Source: Candidatus Zixiibacteriota bacterium (GTDB lineage: Bacteria; Zixibacteria; MSB-5A5; UBA10806). From it: DNA of 35,173 nt. How positions within the stretch are numbered: position 1 is the stretch's first letter; every line of letters begins with the position of its first letter. Made by a program: the position numbers and the translations under genes. The DNA is taken from assembly GCA_024641335.1 (NCBI GenBank), contig JAHEDG010000026.1, forward strand, positions 3,093-38,265. Reading direction: 5' to 3'. This document shows positions 24,508-34,587 of the stretch, in pieces. The notes beneath the pieces were generated by a model. The model had not been told where the DNA came from. It did no database searches and saw only the letters and a list, made by a program, of their open reading frames with translations.

Positions 24508-25470
24508 ATGGATTTTTCAAAGGTTTTCGCTCCCATATCGGATCATCTGGATAAATTCGAGATCGAGTTCAAGCGCGCCCTGGAAACAGATTCGGAAATT
24601 ATCCGGACCATAACCGAACATCTGTACGGCGGGAGGGGAAAACGTTTGAGGCCGGCTCTGCTGTTTCTCTCGTCGGGGCGGGCCAACAGCGCCTCCCTGT
24701 ATTCAGCTCTGGCGGTGGAGCTGATTCATACCGCCACCCTGCTGCACGATGACGTTATCGATGAATCCCGTACTCGACGGGGAATTGAGTCGGTCAATTA
24801 CAAATGGACCAACCTGGTATCGGTATTGATGGGGGACTATTTTTTCGCCAGGGCTTTCAGGCTTCTGGTCAAAGCCGAATCGCCGGAAATTTTAGCCTCA
24901 TTTTCAGAAGCGACTGAAAGGGTCAGCGTGGGAGAGCTGAACCAGGTGCTTTTCACCGGTAATTTCGATATAGCAGAGGAGACCTATCTTAATGTTATCG
25001 CCGATAAAACAGCCTCGCTTTTCGCCTGCAGCGCCGAGGCCGGGGCTCTTTGCGCCGGACAGAACGGCAGGATCAGACAGGGTCTGAAACAATACGGCGA
25101 ATATGTCGGGATGGCTTTCCAGATAACCGATGATCTTCTCGATCTGATCGGGGAAGCCCACAAAACCGGAAAAACTCTGGGATCGGATATCCGTGAAGGC
25201 TGGGTGACTTTGCCTTTGATCCAGGCTCTGAAGAATGATAACGGCAGCTCCAAGGAGCGGATCGAGAAAATTCTCGGCAACGACATCGGGCAGTCGGATA
25301 TCAGCGAAGTGGTTAATTTTGTCAGGGATCGCGGAGGGATCGAGTACGCGGAACAAAAAGCCCGTGATTACGTTAAAAACGCCGTGGAAATAGTCGATAG
25401 CCTGAACGGCCTGCCGATGAAAAACGCTCTTATGGATCTGGCCAACCTGGCGGCCGAACGCGATAGATAG
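24508..25470 (+). CDS. Polyprenyl diphosphate synthase (long-chain type)
   Basis: This 320-residue enzyme is an all-trans prenyl transferase that condenses isopentenyl diphosphate units, most likely to make a quinone side chain. The first Asp-rich motif is LLHDDVIDESRTRRG (Asp81, 82, 85) and the second QITDDLLDLIG (Asp208, 209, 212). GGRGKRLRPA near residue 41 binds the diphosphate. The residues four and five before the first motif are Thr and Ala, small rather than aromatic, which usually means a product longer than farnesyl. Start: ATG at 24508 rather than the TTG three bases earlier. A terminator follows at 25513. Confidence 0.92.
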   Translation: MDFSKVFAPISDHLDKFEIEFKRALETDSEIIRTITEHLYGGRGKRLRPALLFLSSGRANSASLYSALAVELIHTATLLHDDVIDESRTRRGIESVNYKWTNLVSVLMGDYFFARAFRLLVKAESPEILASFSEATERVSVGELNQVLFTGNFDIAEETYLNVIADKTASLFACSAEAGALCAGQNGRIRQGLKQYGEYVGMAFQITDDLLDLIGEAHKTGKTLGSDIREGWVTLPLIQALKNDNGSSKERIEKILGNDIGQSDISEVVNFVRDRGGIEYAEQKARDYVKNAVEIVDSLNGLPMKNALMDLANLAAERDR

Positions 25471-25512
25471 GAAATTCATTCCTGGTTATCACTTCCGTTC
25501 CGGATGACCTGC

Positions 25513-25545
25513 GCCACTCCCGTAAAACGCGCGAGTGGCTTTTTT
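25513..25545 (+). terminator. Rho-independent terminator after the polyprenyl synthase gene
   Basis: GCCACTC (25513-25519) pairs with GAGTGGC (25533-25539), followed by six T (25540-25545). It lies between two same-strand genes, so the VWA gene needs its own promoter. Confidence 0.88.
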
Positions 25546-25570
25546 ATCAGCGAGAGGATTTTGTGAAGTA

Positions 25571-27715
25571 ATGGAAATATCGATACTCTCAAAATATTGG
25601 ATCTGGTATCTGATCATTACGCTCGCCGCCGTTGCGGCCGGGATCATTACTTACAGAAAAAGCTATCCCCCGTTGAGCCGGTTCTGGCGTATAGCTCTCA
25701 CTGCTCTTAGGGTTATGATGATTGTCCTGGTAGGGCTGTTTATTATCGAGCCGCTTATCAACCTGTATTCTTATCAGGTAATCAAGCCGAAATTAGCTGT
25801 CCTGGTTGATAATTCCAGGAGCATGGGATTGATATCGGGCGGCCGGACAAGAATCGAATTAGCCGATACTCTGGCCGACGATCTGCTTCGGCGTTCGGAT
25901 TCCGAATATAAGATTTTCAAGTTTGCCGGGGATCTTTCCGAATCTGAGAAAATTCCGACCGCGAATGATCTGGCAGGCGATGCTACGTCGATCACCGGGG
26001 CTTTGCGTGGCCTGGCCGCGATCGAAGATATCGATCAATATGGGGCCGCAGTTCTGATTTCCGACGGCCGGCAGAATCTCGGAGATGATCCGGTTGTTCA
26101 GGCCGCGAAATTGAATTTCCCGGTATATTCGCTGACCATAGGCGAAAATCTCGACCAGAGCAATCTGGCCATAGATAACGTGGTCTTCCCCTCGGTGGCA
26201 TACAGCGGCGATCCATTCGAGATAGAAGCGGTTATCTCGGCGGAGGGCATCAGCGAGAAGAAAACCACAGTCTACCTGAAAACCGGGGGGCAGGCGGTGG
26301 CCGGAAAACCTTTTGATATTCCGCGGGAAGGCCGGAAGGTCAAGGTCAGGTTCGAGGTTGAAGCTCCTCCTCCCGGGGATATAGAATATTCGATTTCAGT
26401 CGGCATATTGCCGGGCGAAATCAATACCGCCGATAACCAGAGACTATTTGTAGTTCGGGTGCTGAAAAGCAAGCTGAAGATCTTCCTGGGGACATCGGCC
26501 CTCGATTGGGAGTTCAAATTTATCAAACAGGCCCTGTCCGGATTCGACGAATTCGAAATCGCCGCTGTTTATCCTGAAGGATCCGGCAGGTTCTCCGGCC
26601 CCGGGGTTCCATCAGGAGCGGCCGGATTGGAGAATTACGACGTTGTAATTCTGGTAGACAGCGCTCCGAGGGCATTAAGGATCTCGGCGTCCGACCTGGA
26701 AAAATATGTGGAGGAAGGCGGGGCTCTGGTTTATATAGCCGGCGGAAACTCCGCTTCTGATATCGCGTTATTCGGCAGAGTTCTGCCGTTTGATCCCGCG
26801 AACCCTGTTTCGATCAGTGATGAATTTTTCATCGATCCTGTTCCGGATAAAAAACAGCACTCGGTCATCCTCCTCGATGACGATCCTGATATCAGCATAA
26901 ATATCTGGCGTTCATTGGCGCCGATTTCCAATGTGATTACCGGATTCAGACCGGTCGGCGATGTTTTGCTGGAGACAAAATCATTGAGGAAGACAGGCAA
27001 ACCGTTTCCAGTGCTGACCGTATCGAACTTCGGACGTGGAAGGGTCGCGGCTGTTACCGGTTATCCGATCTGGAGAAGTTATTTCGGATCGGTCAAGGAT
27101 CCAGTCCTGGCCAAAGCGATTCCCGGATTCTGGAGAAATTTGATGAAATGGGTCTCGGCTACCGAACCGGCCGAAAATTTCAAGCTGGTGACCGACCGCA
27201 AGGTCTATAGGCTCGGCGAGCCGGCGCGTTTGACCGCCTTCCTGTATGACCAGTCCAACAATCCCAGGAACGGAGCTTTAGTTACCGTATCAGCGATTCC
27301 CGATGGTCAGGAGAATCAGATCAAGGATGTGGTTTTGAATCAGTCCGATAACGGGGTCTATTCGGGAGAGATAACGGATCTGCCGTCAGGAGGATATCGA
27401 TTGATGGCCACCGCCACCGCTTACGGCGATACGCTGGGGCAGGCCTCCGGACGGATTACTGTCGAGCAGTACAGCCTGGAGATGATTTCGAGTTCACCCG
27501 ATTATAACCTTACCCGGAGAATCTCGGAGGCGACCGGTGGAAAAGCATACACCGCGGCTGATTTCAGCCAATTCGCCGACGATTTGAAGCTGGCACCGTT
27601 CGAGCGGGAGAAACATACTCGAATCAAACCGTTCGGCATGCCTTTGTTTTTGATAATCGTTCTATGTGGTTTATGCATCGAGTGGGGGATACGCAAGAGG
27701 TTGAGGCTGCCGTAA
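25571..27715 (+). CDS. Large membrane protein with von Willebrand A-like domain
   Basis: This 714-residue inner-membrane protein has two N-terminal TM helices (about residues 9-26 and 42-64), then a VWA-like domain with the MIDAS motif DNSRS (Asp80, Ser82, Ser84) and VLISDGRQN. Beta-sandwich segments follow, then a glutamine-amidotransferase-like fold (KYVEEGGALVYIAGG), and one C-terminal TM helix (about 688-705). The order matches a family in Planctomycetes and FCB bacteria, related in layout to BatA-type proteins. The role is unknown; such proteins often assemble with MoxR ATPases, none of which is seen here. Start: ATG at 25571, because the earlier GTG at 25535 lies inside the preceding terminator. 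Confidence 0.85.
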   Translation: MEISILSKYWIWYLIITLAAVAAGIITYRKSYPPLSRFWRIALTALRVMMIVLVGLFIIEPLINLYSYQVIKPKLAVLVDNSRSMGLISGGRTRIELADTLADDLLRRSDSEYKIFKFAGDLSESEKIPTANDLAGDATSITGALRGLAAIEDIDQYGAAVLISDGRQNLGDDPVVQAAKLNFPVYSLTIGENLDQSNLAIDNVVFPSVAYSGDPFEIEAVISAEGISEKKTTVYLKTGGQAVAGKPFDIPREGRKVKVRFEVEAPPPGDIEYSISVGILPGEINTADNQRLFVVRVLKSKLKIFLGTSALDWEFKFIKQALSGFDEFEIAAVYPEGSGRFSGPGVPSGAAGLENYDVVILVDSAPRALRISASDLEKYVEEGGALVYIAGGNSASDIALFGRVLPFDPANPVSISDEFFIDPVPDKKQHSVILLDDDPDISINIWRSLAPISNVITGFRPVGDVLLETKSLRKTGKPFPVLTVSNFGRGRVAAVTGYPIWRSYFGSVKDPVLAKAIPGFWRNLMKWVSATEPAENFKLVTDRKVYRLGEPARLTAFLYDQSNNPRNGALVTVSAIPDGQENQIKDVVLNQSDNGVYSGEITDLPSGGYRLMATATAYGDTLGQASGRITVEQYSLEMISSSPDYNLTRRISEATGGKAYTAADFSQFADDLKLAPFEREKHTRIKPFGMPLFLIIVLCGLCIEWGIRKRLRLP

Positions 27716-27732
27716 TTAGATCCGTGCTTGGT

Positions 27733-28323
27733 TTATAAAAGTATTAATCTTATTACCCAAGCTACTAATCCTGCAACGCCGATAATAATTCCTATGCTAC
27801 TAATCAACATATCGACACCGAATATTATGTTTTTAATTTGTTCTTTGGTTCTTTGTACAGCAATTACTGGAGCAACAAATAATAAACTAATTAATGATCC
27901 TGCGATTGACCCATACAACCCGAAGCTGAGAAAATTTTTACTGAAGACAAGGCCCCAAACACCTATGGCAATTCCATAACATACAATTATGGTTAAAGAC
28001 ACCATAATTGCCGTCATTACCGATTCACTTCTATGAATAGGTTTACCTAAGGCATTTATTTCTTCGCCCAACTCTTTCATCACATTTGGATTGGTCGTAT
28101 CCTTGCCTCGCGTTTCGGCTTCGGCGATTATTTTATCAGCTGAATCAGCTCTTACTTTTAATGTTTCCAAAAAGAAAATGTCGTTATTTTTAACCTCCGC
28201 TAAATTATCCAATCCAAAGATCTGGCCAGCCCTATATTTTCCATTCAAATAATTCGTCCTTGAATATAAATCTACTTTAACAAGTTCTCCTTTATTAAAA
28301 TCTTCCACTTTTTTCATTTTCAT
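27733..28323 (-). CDS. AT-rich membrane protein of unknown function (immunity-gene-like position)
   Basis: I do not recognise this 196-residue protein. Residues 1-100 are soluble and mixed charge; residues about 102-126, 130-155 and 170-195 form three hydrophobic segments. Composition is clearly AT-richer than the neighbours, suggesting transfer. The gene begins 21 bases after the stop of an RHS-core remnant on the same strand, with GAGGAG about 17 bases before the ATG (a second ATG is two codons later). In RHS/polymorphic toxin loci this is where the immunity gene lies, and small multi-TM immunity proteins are common, so an orphan immunity role is a reasonable guess. It is convergent with the VWA gene, 17 bases apart. 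Confidence 0.65.
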   Translation of the reverse strand: MKMKKVEDFNKGELVKVDLYSRTNYLNGKYRAGQIFGLDNLAEVKNNDIFFLETLKVRADSADKIIAEAETRGKDTTNPNVMKELGEEINALGKPIHRSESVMTAIMVSLTIIVCYGIAIGVWGLVFSKNFLSFGLYGSIAGSLISLLFVAPVIAVQRTKEQIKNIIFGVDMLISSIGIIIGVAGLVAWVIRLILL

Positions 28324-28344
28324 AAAATTATTTTATTAACTCCT

Positions 28345-28452
28345 CTATTGAAACGCCGGCACGCCACAGCTTGCTGTGGGATAAGTCGTCTCAAAATACC
28401 GCGCTTTGTAATAATAGAGATCGAAACCGTATTCATCGTCGAACTCATTCTT
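28345..28452 (-). pseudogene. Degraded RHS/YD-repeat core remnant
   Basis: On the minus strand this frame reads KNEFDDEYG followed by FDLYYYKARYFETTY and stops at 28345. Tyr-rich DxxYGF.LYYY.ARY is the mark of the RHS-associated core that precedes variable toxin tips. An in-frame TAA (28453-28455) stands just upstream. Another frame carries DRFAKTAYLLKE up to there, which looks like the preceding core segment after a frameshift. No start, no toxin tip and no upstream repeats remain. Only about 35-60 codons are recognisable. Confidence 0.6.
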
Positions 28453-28526
28453 TTAATAAGTAAGCCGTCTTGGCGAACCTGTCAAGCTCAATAACTCGCC
28501 GATAGGATAATAACAGCATCTGCGTC

Positions 28527-28609
28527 GGGTGGCATGCTCTTTCGACGAAGTCGAATGAGCTTGTTTTCTTTGGCAACATGCTTATGCCTTCGGCAAAAGC
28601 ATGCCACCC
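28527..28609. repeat. Two-arm fold-back repeat, copy 2
   Basis: Perfect 12-base terminal arms GGGTGGCATGCT (28527-28538) and AGCATGCCACCC (28598-28609) match the ends of the element at 5223-5311. Inside are two hairpins with GAA or TTC loops (CTCTTTCGAC/GTCGAATGAG and GCTTATGCC/GGCAAAAGC), each with one mismatch. It lies in the 28324-28829 spacer, beside the RHS remnant. Other contents of that spacer are an imperfect CCCACC.../GGTGGG hairpin near 28693 and C-rich DNA before eno. Confidence 0.75.
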
Positions 28610-28632
28610 CCGATTAGGCATGTAAAGTGCGC

Positions 28633-28652
28633 GGCACACGTCCCCGTGTGCC
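28633..28652. repeat. Short perfect hairpin
   Basis: GGCACACG and CGTGTGCC are perfect 8-base arms with a TCCC loop. There is no T-run, so it is likely another dispersed palindromic unit rather than a terminator. Confidence 0.55.
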
Positions 28653-28766
28653 CGTCATAGCGGGGCAGACCGTACACGCCATAGGCCCCTAACCCACCGC
28701 AAGCGGGTGGGGCACCCCCGCCCCCATCCCCAAAAAAACATTGCCCATTCCCCCGCCGTGTATTAA

Positions 28767-30122
<1,356 letters not shown>

Positions 30123-30128
30123 GGATCT

Positions 30129-30506
30129 ATGAGCTCTTACCCTATGATTTCCCGAAAGTTTACCGGCAGGCTGAAACGGCCCGGGATCAAATCGCGGCTT
30201 TTGATGTTCGCGATTATCCTGGCAATGGTAACTGTTATTCTCTCGTTTTTCTGGGGGGAGTTCGGGTTTATCAGGATGTGGATACTGGCTCGCAAGATCG
30301 ATAAACTCGAAAAGGAGATCGTCCTGCTGTCCGTGCAAAAACAGGATCTGCTCTGGGAAATCGATAAAATGAAAAACGACACCGACTATATCAGGAGCTA
30401 CGCCGTGGAAAAATACGGCTACGCCCGGCCCGATCAGAAGATCATCCAGTTTATTCCATCCGATTCGGTCAGGGCCGCGGCCGCTCGCGGCAGTTCGGAT
30501 CCTTGA
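30129..30506 (+). CDS. ftsB: FtsB/DivIC family cell division protein
   Basis: This is a 125-residue bitopic inner-membrane protein of the septum initiator family, which links FtsQ and FtsL in the divisome. A basic N-terminus is followed by a TM helix (about residues 23-42), a heptad-like coiled coil (about 52-83; ARKIDKLEKEIVLLSVQKQD) and the family tail AVEKYGYARPDQKIIQFIP. Its place directly after eno supports the call. It is slightly longer at both ends than E. coli FtsB. recO follows ten bases later. Confidence 0.88.
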   Translation: MSSYPMISRKFTGRLKRPGIKSRLLMFAIILAMVTVILSFFWGEFGFIRMWILARKIDKLEKEIVLLSVQKQDLLWEIDKMKNDTDYIRSYAVEKYGYARPDQKIIQFIPSDSVRAAAARGSSDP

Positions 30507-30516
30507 TATCGGTATT

Positions 30517-31281
30517 ATGAGTCGGATAAAAATAGAGGCTTTTGTAATTCGTACCACTCGTCTGGCGGAATCGTCGCGGGTGGTTACTTTATTCTCCCGT
30601 CAGGCGGGCAAGGTCAAGGCTGTGGCCAAGGGAGTGGGCAAACCCAAATCGAAAATGTCGGGCACGGTCGAGCTTTTCAATCTGATAGAATGCCTGCTCT
30701 ATAAAAAGGAAAACGCCGATCTGGGTACTATGGGCGACGCGGCTGTTTTGGACGATTATCATCATATCCCGGCCGATACCCGTAAATTTGGCTTCGGCTC
30801 GGCCTGGTGCGAGATTCTCCAGAAAACGTCGCATCCCGATCAACCCAGGCCGGAGACTTTCGAATTGACCGCCCTTTTCTTCAAGACCCTCGATTTATCG
30901 GAGCCGGGGAATGCCGGTCTTTTATTCTGGAGCGCGTTATTCAAGATGCTGGCTATCGAGGGGTACGCGCCCAGGCTCGAAAAATGTCTGTCCTGCGGCA
31001 AGAAAAAAAAGGACGCCAAATTAATGATCTCGTTAGGGCGCGGCGGTTTGATCTGCGCGGGATGTATCGAAGAGGATGAGGACGCTATCCCGGTTTCCCA
31101 ATCCGCTTTTGATATCTTAGGGGCCATGGGGGCAGGGGGGTTCGAGGATATTGCCGAAATGGAGGTTTCGCCCCGGATCGGCAGAGAAGCCGCCGAGGTG
31201 ATATTATCATTCGCTTCCTATCATCTGGGCTTGCCCCGGAACCTTAAATCGTTTAAATTCCTCGAAAGCCTGGGCGGGTGA
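30517..31281 (+). CDS. recO: DNA repair protein RecO
   Basis: RecO works with RecR to load RecA on SSB-coated single-stranded DNA in the RecF pathway. The 254-residue protein has the N-terminal OB fold (FVIRTTRLAESSRVVTLFSRQAGKV), the helical middle, and a zinc finger with Cys157, Cys160, Cys180 and Cys183 (CLSC...CAGC). Four cysteines are retained, as in many but not all RecO proteins. It is likely the last gene of the eno-ftsB-recO unit. Fold-back repeats begin 20 bases after the stop. Confidence 0.92.
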   Translation: MSRIKIEAFVIRTTRLAESSRVVTLFSRQAGKVKAVAKGVGKPKSKMSGTVELFNLIECLLYKKENADLGTMGDAAVLDDYHHIPADTRKFGFGSAWCEILQKTSHPDQPRPETFELTALFFKTLDLSEPGNAGLLFWSALFKMLAIEGYAPRLEKCLSCGKKKKDAKLMISLGRGGLICAGCIEEDEDAIPVSQSAFDILGAMGAGGFEDIAEMEVSPRIGREAAEVILSFASYHLGLPRNLKSFKFLESLGG

Positions 31282-31301
31282 AAAATGTCGAGCCGGGCGA
31301 T

Positions 31302-31571
31302 GTGTCAGGATGGAGTAAAGCGACATCCTGACACTCAATGCGGCAGGATGTAATCCTGGCAAAAGCAACGTATCCATCCTGCCGCAACCAGAATGCCCGT
31401 TCTCGGCAAAAGGGCGTTTTTTAAAAACGCCCCTACGGAAAAGAAGATTACGGCAGGGGTTTGATTAATCAAACCCCTACAATAAGGAACGAAACAGAGT
31501 AGTAGGTCGGGTTGCAAATCCGAAGGATGAGAAACCCGACAACGATCTGGATTCCGCATCATGCGCGGAAT
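31302..31571. repeat. Stack of six different inverted repeats between recO and glyS
   Basis: The 328-base spacer 31282-31609 is nearly filled by fold-backs: 11-base arms 31302-31312/31324-31334; 12-base arms 31339-31350/31375-31386 that share the core CAGGATG with the first; GGGCGTTTT/AAAACGCCC at about 31412-31432; a perfect 24-base palindrome 31455-31478; GTCGGGTT (31506-31513)/AACCCGAC (31533-31540) with an inner ATCC/GGAT hairpin; and ATTCCGC (31551-31557)/GCGGAAT (31565-31571). No gene is present. The only plus-strand expression signal is the glyS ribosome site. Confidence 0.75.
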
Positions 31572-31609
31572 GACAATAAGCAAAATAAACGAACCCGAGG
31601 AGAACCACC

Positions 31610-32923
31610 GTGGCCAAGAAACAATCGATAGACCCATTCATGGAAAAACTGGTGTCGCTGTGCAAACGACGCGGCTTCATATTTCAATCATCGGAAATCT
31701 ACGGGGGCTTGGGTTCCTGCTGGGACTACGGCCCCCTCGGTGTGGAGCTGAAAAACAACGTCAAGCGCGCCTGGTGGGAGGCCATGACCCATCGCCGCGA
31801 CGATATCGAGGGTCTCGACGCCGCCATCCTGATGCATCCCAAGGTCTGGGAGGCCTCCGGGCATATTGCCGGCTTCACCGATCCGTTAGTCGATTGCAAA
31901 CAATGCAAACATCGTTTCCGCGCCGATACTATCGAGACCGAAAAATGCCCTGACTGCGGCGGCGAACTGACCGAACCCCGTATGTTCAACCTCATGTTCA
32001 AAACCTTCATGGGCCCCGTCGAGGAGGAATCGGCGGTGATTTACATGCGTCCCGAAACCGCCCAGGGGATCTATGTCAATTTCCACAACGTCCTGCAGCC
32101 GTCGCGCCAGAAAGTGCCGTTCGGGATCGCCCAGATCGGCAAGGCCTTCCGCAACGAGATCACACCCGGCAACTTCATCTTCCGCACCCGCGAGTTCGAG
32201 CAGATGGAGATGCAGTACTTTGTCAACCCGGCCGAGGACCAGAAATGGTTCGACTACTGGAAGGAACAGCGCTGGAACTGGTATCTCGAATTGGGCATCC
32301 GCCCGGAGAAACTGCGCTGGCACGAGCATGGCAAAGGCGAGCTGGCCCACTACGCCAAGGCCGCCTACGATATCGAATACGAATTCTCGTTCGGCTGGAA
32401 AGAGATCGAGGGGATACACAACCGCACCGATTTCGATCTTACCCGCCACGCCGAGCATTCCGGCAAGGATATGCGCTATTTCGATCAGGAGAAAAACGAG
32501 AAATACCTGCCGTATATAATCGAGACCTCCGCCGGCGCCGACCGCGGCACGCTGGTCATCTTAGCCGACGCTTATTTCGAAGAGGAGGTCAAGGGGGAGA
32601 CGCGGGTCGCTTTGCGTCTGTCGCCGAAGATCGCGCCGATCAAGGCGGCGGTCTTCCCGCTGGTCAAGAAGGACGGTATGCCGGAGGTGGCCACGAAGAT
32701 CTATCAGGATCTGAAGAAGCATTTCAAGGTCTTCTACGACGACGGCGGCGCGGTTGGCCGACGTTACCGCCGCATGGACGAGGCCGGCACCCCGTTCTGC
32801 CTCACCGTCGACGGCCAAACCCTCGAGGACGACACAGTAACAGTCCGCGACCGCGACAGCATGGAGCAGACCAGGCATAAGATTGGGGAGTTGGTGGAGT
32901 TGATCGGGGGAAAGGTGGGGTAG
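31610..32923 (+). CDS. glyS: Glycyl-tRNA synthetase (dimeric, single-chain type)
   Basis: This class II synthetase charges tRNA-Gly. It is the alpha2, eukaryote/archaea-like form rather than the alpha2beta2 GlyQ/GlyS form. The 437-residue protein shows [16 protein letters not shown], a zinc knuckle (Cys96, 99, 113, 116), [13 protein letters not shown], motif 2 [21 protein letters not shown], motif 3 [12 protein letters not shown], and a C-terminal anticodon-binding domain. The start is GTG at 31610 with GAGGAG about seven bases before it. This is the only aminoacyl-tRNA synthetase in the window. Confidence 0.96.
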   Translation: MAKKQSIDPFMEKLVSLCKRRGFIFQSSEIYGGLGSCWDYGPLGVELKNNVKRAWWEAMTHRRDDIEGLDAAILMHPKVWEASGHIAGFTDPLVDCKQCKHRFRADTIETEKCPDCGGELTEPRMFNLMFKTFMGPVEEESAVIYMRPETAQGIYVNFHNVLQPSRQKVPFGIAQIGKAFRNEITPGNFIFRTREFEQMEMQYFVNPAEDQKWFDYWKEQRWNWYLELGIRPEKLRWHEHGKGELAHYAKAAYDIEYEFSFGWKEIEGIHNRTDFDLTRHAEHSGKDMRYFDQEKNEKYLPYIIETSAGADRGTLVILADAYFEEEVKGETRVALRLSPKIAPIKAAVFPLVKKDGMPEVATKIYQDLKKHFKVFYDDGGAVGRRYRRMDEAGTPFCLTVDGQTLEDDTVTVRDRDSMEQTRHKIGELVELIGGKVG

Positions 32924-32973
32924 GAACATAAGGAATCTTATGCCATAAAGGTAATTTGATAAGTTGATAGACA

Positions 32974-34500
32974 ATGGAAAATTCCGAAAATAGATGTAAG
33001 GGCACTACCAAAAAAGGGAAAGCGTGTAATAGTCATCCCTTGAAAGGTGAAGAATACTGTGCAAAGCACCATCCTTCAATAAAGTACAAGCGATGGTTGG
33101 AAAAATCAATTATCGCTAATATTGCGCAATTTGCATTTGCTATATGCCTATTTTTCTATGGGCAATATCTCGGAAAAAAATCCACTGAATCTATCAAGCA
33201 GGATATTAGGCAACATAGCCTTGCTGAACGTATATTGGATAGCCAATATAATCTTGCAGAATTACTCGATCTGATCAAGGAAACGATTAACTTGATGAAT
33301 AATGACCCAAGTTTTAAAAAAACATTTTATATTGATAGTAAGGGGATTGGAATAAAAACTGGGCTACTTATATATGGGAAAGATTATAATGTTGATTTTA
33401 GCGATAGTGCGGCGGAACGCGAATTCCAAGACTATCTTAATAGTGGCCGGAAAATTCTATTACTGGACAGTAAAGATTATAGGTACTTTTATATCAATAA
33501 GGAAGGTAGTAAAATTGATTCCTTCGCTAATGCCTCCGTTGAAATTTCTCGGAATTTTCCAACACTTCCTATCCTGAATATCTCTACCATTGACCCAACG
33601 GGGGAATATCTATGCGCTAGTTTTGTGGATATTCAAATAGACAGTATTCTTGGCCAAGTAATGTACCTCTCTAATTCAAATCAAGATATTACATTTAAGA
33701 TAAAGATTCAATATGACCTTAAAATGGATATTGGTAGTTTTGATCAGTTAGAGGATATGCAATTTGATAACAGTAGCTCATTTTATTCAATTGATCAAGA
33801 AATTAGCTACTATAAATTCCTTAAAGCTTTATACTCAAATGCGAGAATTAGAATTAGAAATGCTATAACCGGAGATAGTATTAAGACTACCGATCATTAT
33901 CTTCCTGTGAATATGGACGGATATCGTTCCTATGTAAGCATCACAAATAAATTGATATTATTAAATGAGCTTGCGATGGTGCAAGATCGATGGGGTCTTG
34001 CATTCAACAGAAGTGATATTACCGAATTAGAATTGGCTTACTTGAGGGGGATAGAAAATTCCTTAACAACTGCTTCGGAATTGACTAAAGCCCCTCTCGT
34101 CTTTACTTTGCCAAGAGCTGAAGCGGATAAATTGATAATAAATAGAGGTAATATTGGAAATAGGAAAACCAAAATAATTTGCGATCTAAATAGCATCGTA
34201 TTATTGGATCGAGTATTGCCTTTGGATCGTATGGTAATCGACTTGCCTCCATCCAATATGGTCATGAAAAATGACAATGATGTTTCAAAAATACTATTAA
34301 CTCCAAGAAATAAAGGTGATAAAATAATATACAAGTTTACTGATTTAGAAAGAACGGGAAGACCAGGCAATATAATTTATGGAGAGTATTCTCCTTTAAA
34401 ATCAGATTCAACAGTGATTTTTGTAAAGGGGCTGATTTTGGAATCGGAAAGTTGGATAAACTCAAAAAATAGCCCCGAACCGCTAGATTTCAAAGAATAG
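32974..34500 (+). CDS. AT-rich membrane protein with N-terminal zinc-knuckle (DUF5763-like), unknown function
   Basis: I do not recognise the whole 508-residue protein. Residues 8-33 form a Cys/His knuckle (Cys8, Cys18, Cys29, His32/33 in RCKGTTKKGKAC...YCAKHH), like the small DUF5763-type motif seen at the ends of mobile and phage-linked proteins. A TM helix follows (about 46-66; ANIAQFAFAICLFFYGQYLG). The remaining 440 residues are predicted outside or periplasmic, rich in Ile, Asn, Ser and Asp, with no motif I can name. AT content is much higher than the neighbours (20 G+C of 60 in 33241-33300 versus 34 of 60 in 32221-32280). It is placed between glyS and a repeat array, so horizontal gain is likely. 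Confidence 0.72.
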   Translation: MENSENRCKGTTKKGKACNSHPLKGEEYCAKHHPSIKYKRWLEKSIIANIAQFAFAICLFFYGQYLGKKSTESIKQDIRQHSLAERILDSQYNLAELLDLIKETINLMNNDPSFKKTFYIDSKGIGIKTGLLIYGKDYNVDFSDSAAEREFQDYLNSGRKILLLDSKDYRYFYINKEGSKIDSFANASVEISRNFPTLPILNISTIDPTGEYLCASFVDIQIDSILGQVMYLSNSNQDITFKIKIQYDLKMDIGSFDQLEDMQFDNSSSFYSIDQEISYYKFLKALYSNARIRIRNAITGDSIKTTDHYLPVNMDGYRSYVSITNKLILLNELAMVQDRWGLAFNRSDITELELAYLRGIENSLTTASELTKAPLVFTLPRAEADKLIINRGNIGNRKTKIICDLNSIVLLDRVLPLDRMVIDLPPSNMVMKNDNDVSKILLTPRNKGDKIIYKFTDLERTGRPGNIIYGEYSPLKSDSTVIFVKGLILESESWINSKNSPEPLDFKE

Positions 34501-34587
34501 TGCTATGTCGATTTGCTCGGGTCCAAACGTAGAAAGCCCCCCCTTGCCAAATGACCGGCCCGCCGGCCCTCGCCCGGATTGACAACG

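Noticed and set aside
31610-32923. Antisense and +1 frames up to 211 residues inside glyS
   Set aside because: GC-rich codon bias opens other frames; GlyS is complete with all class II motifs.
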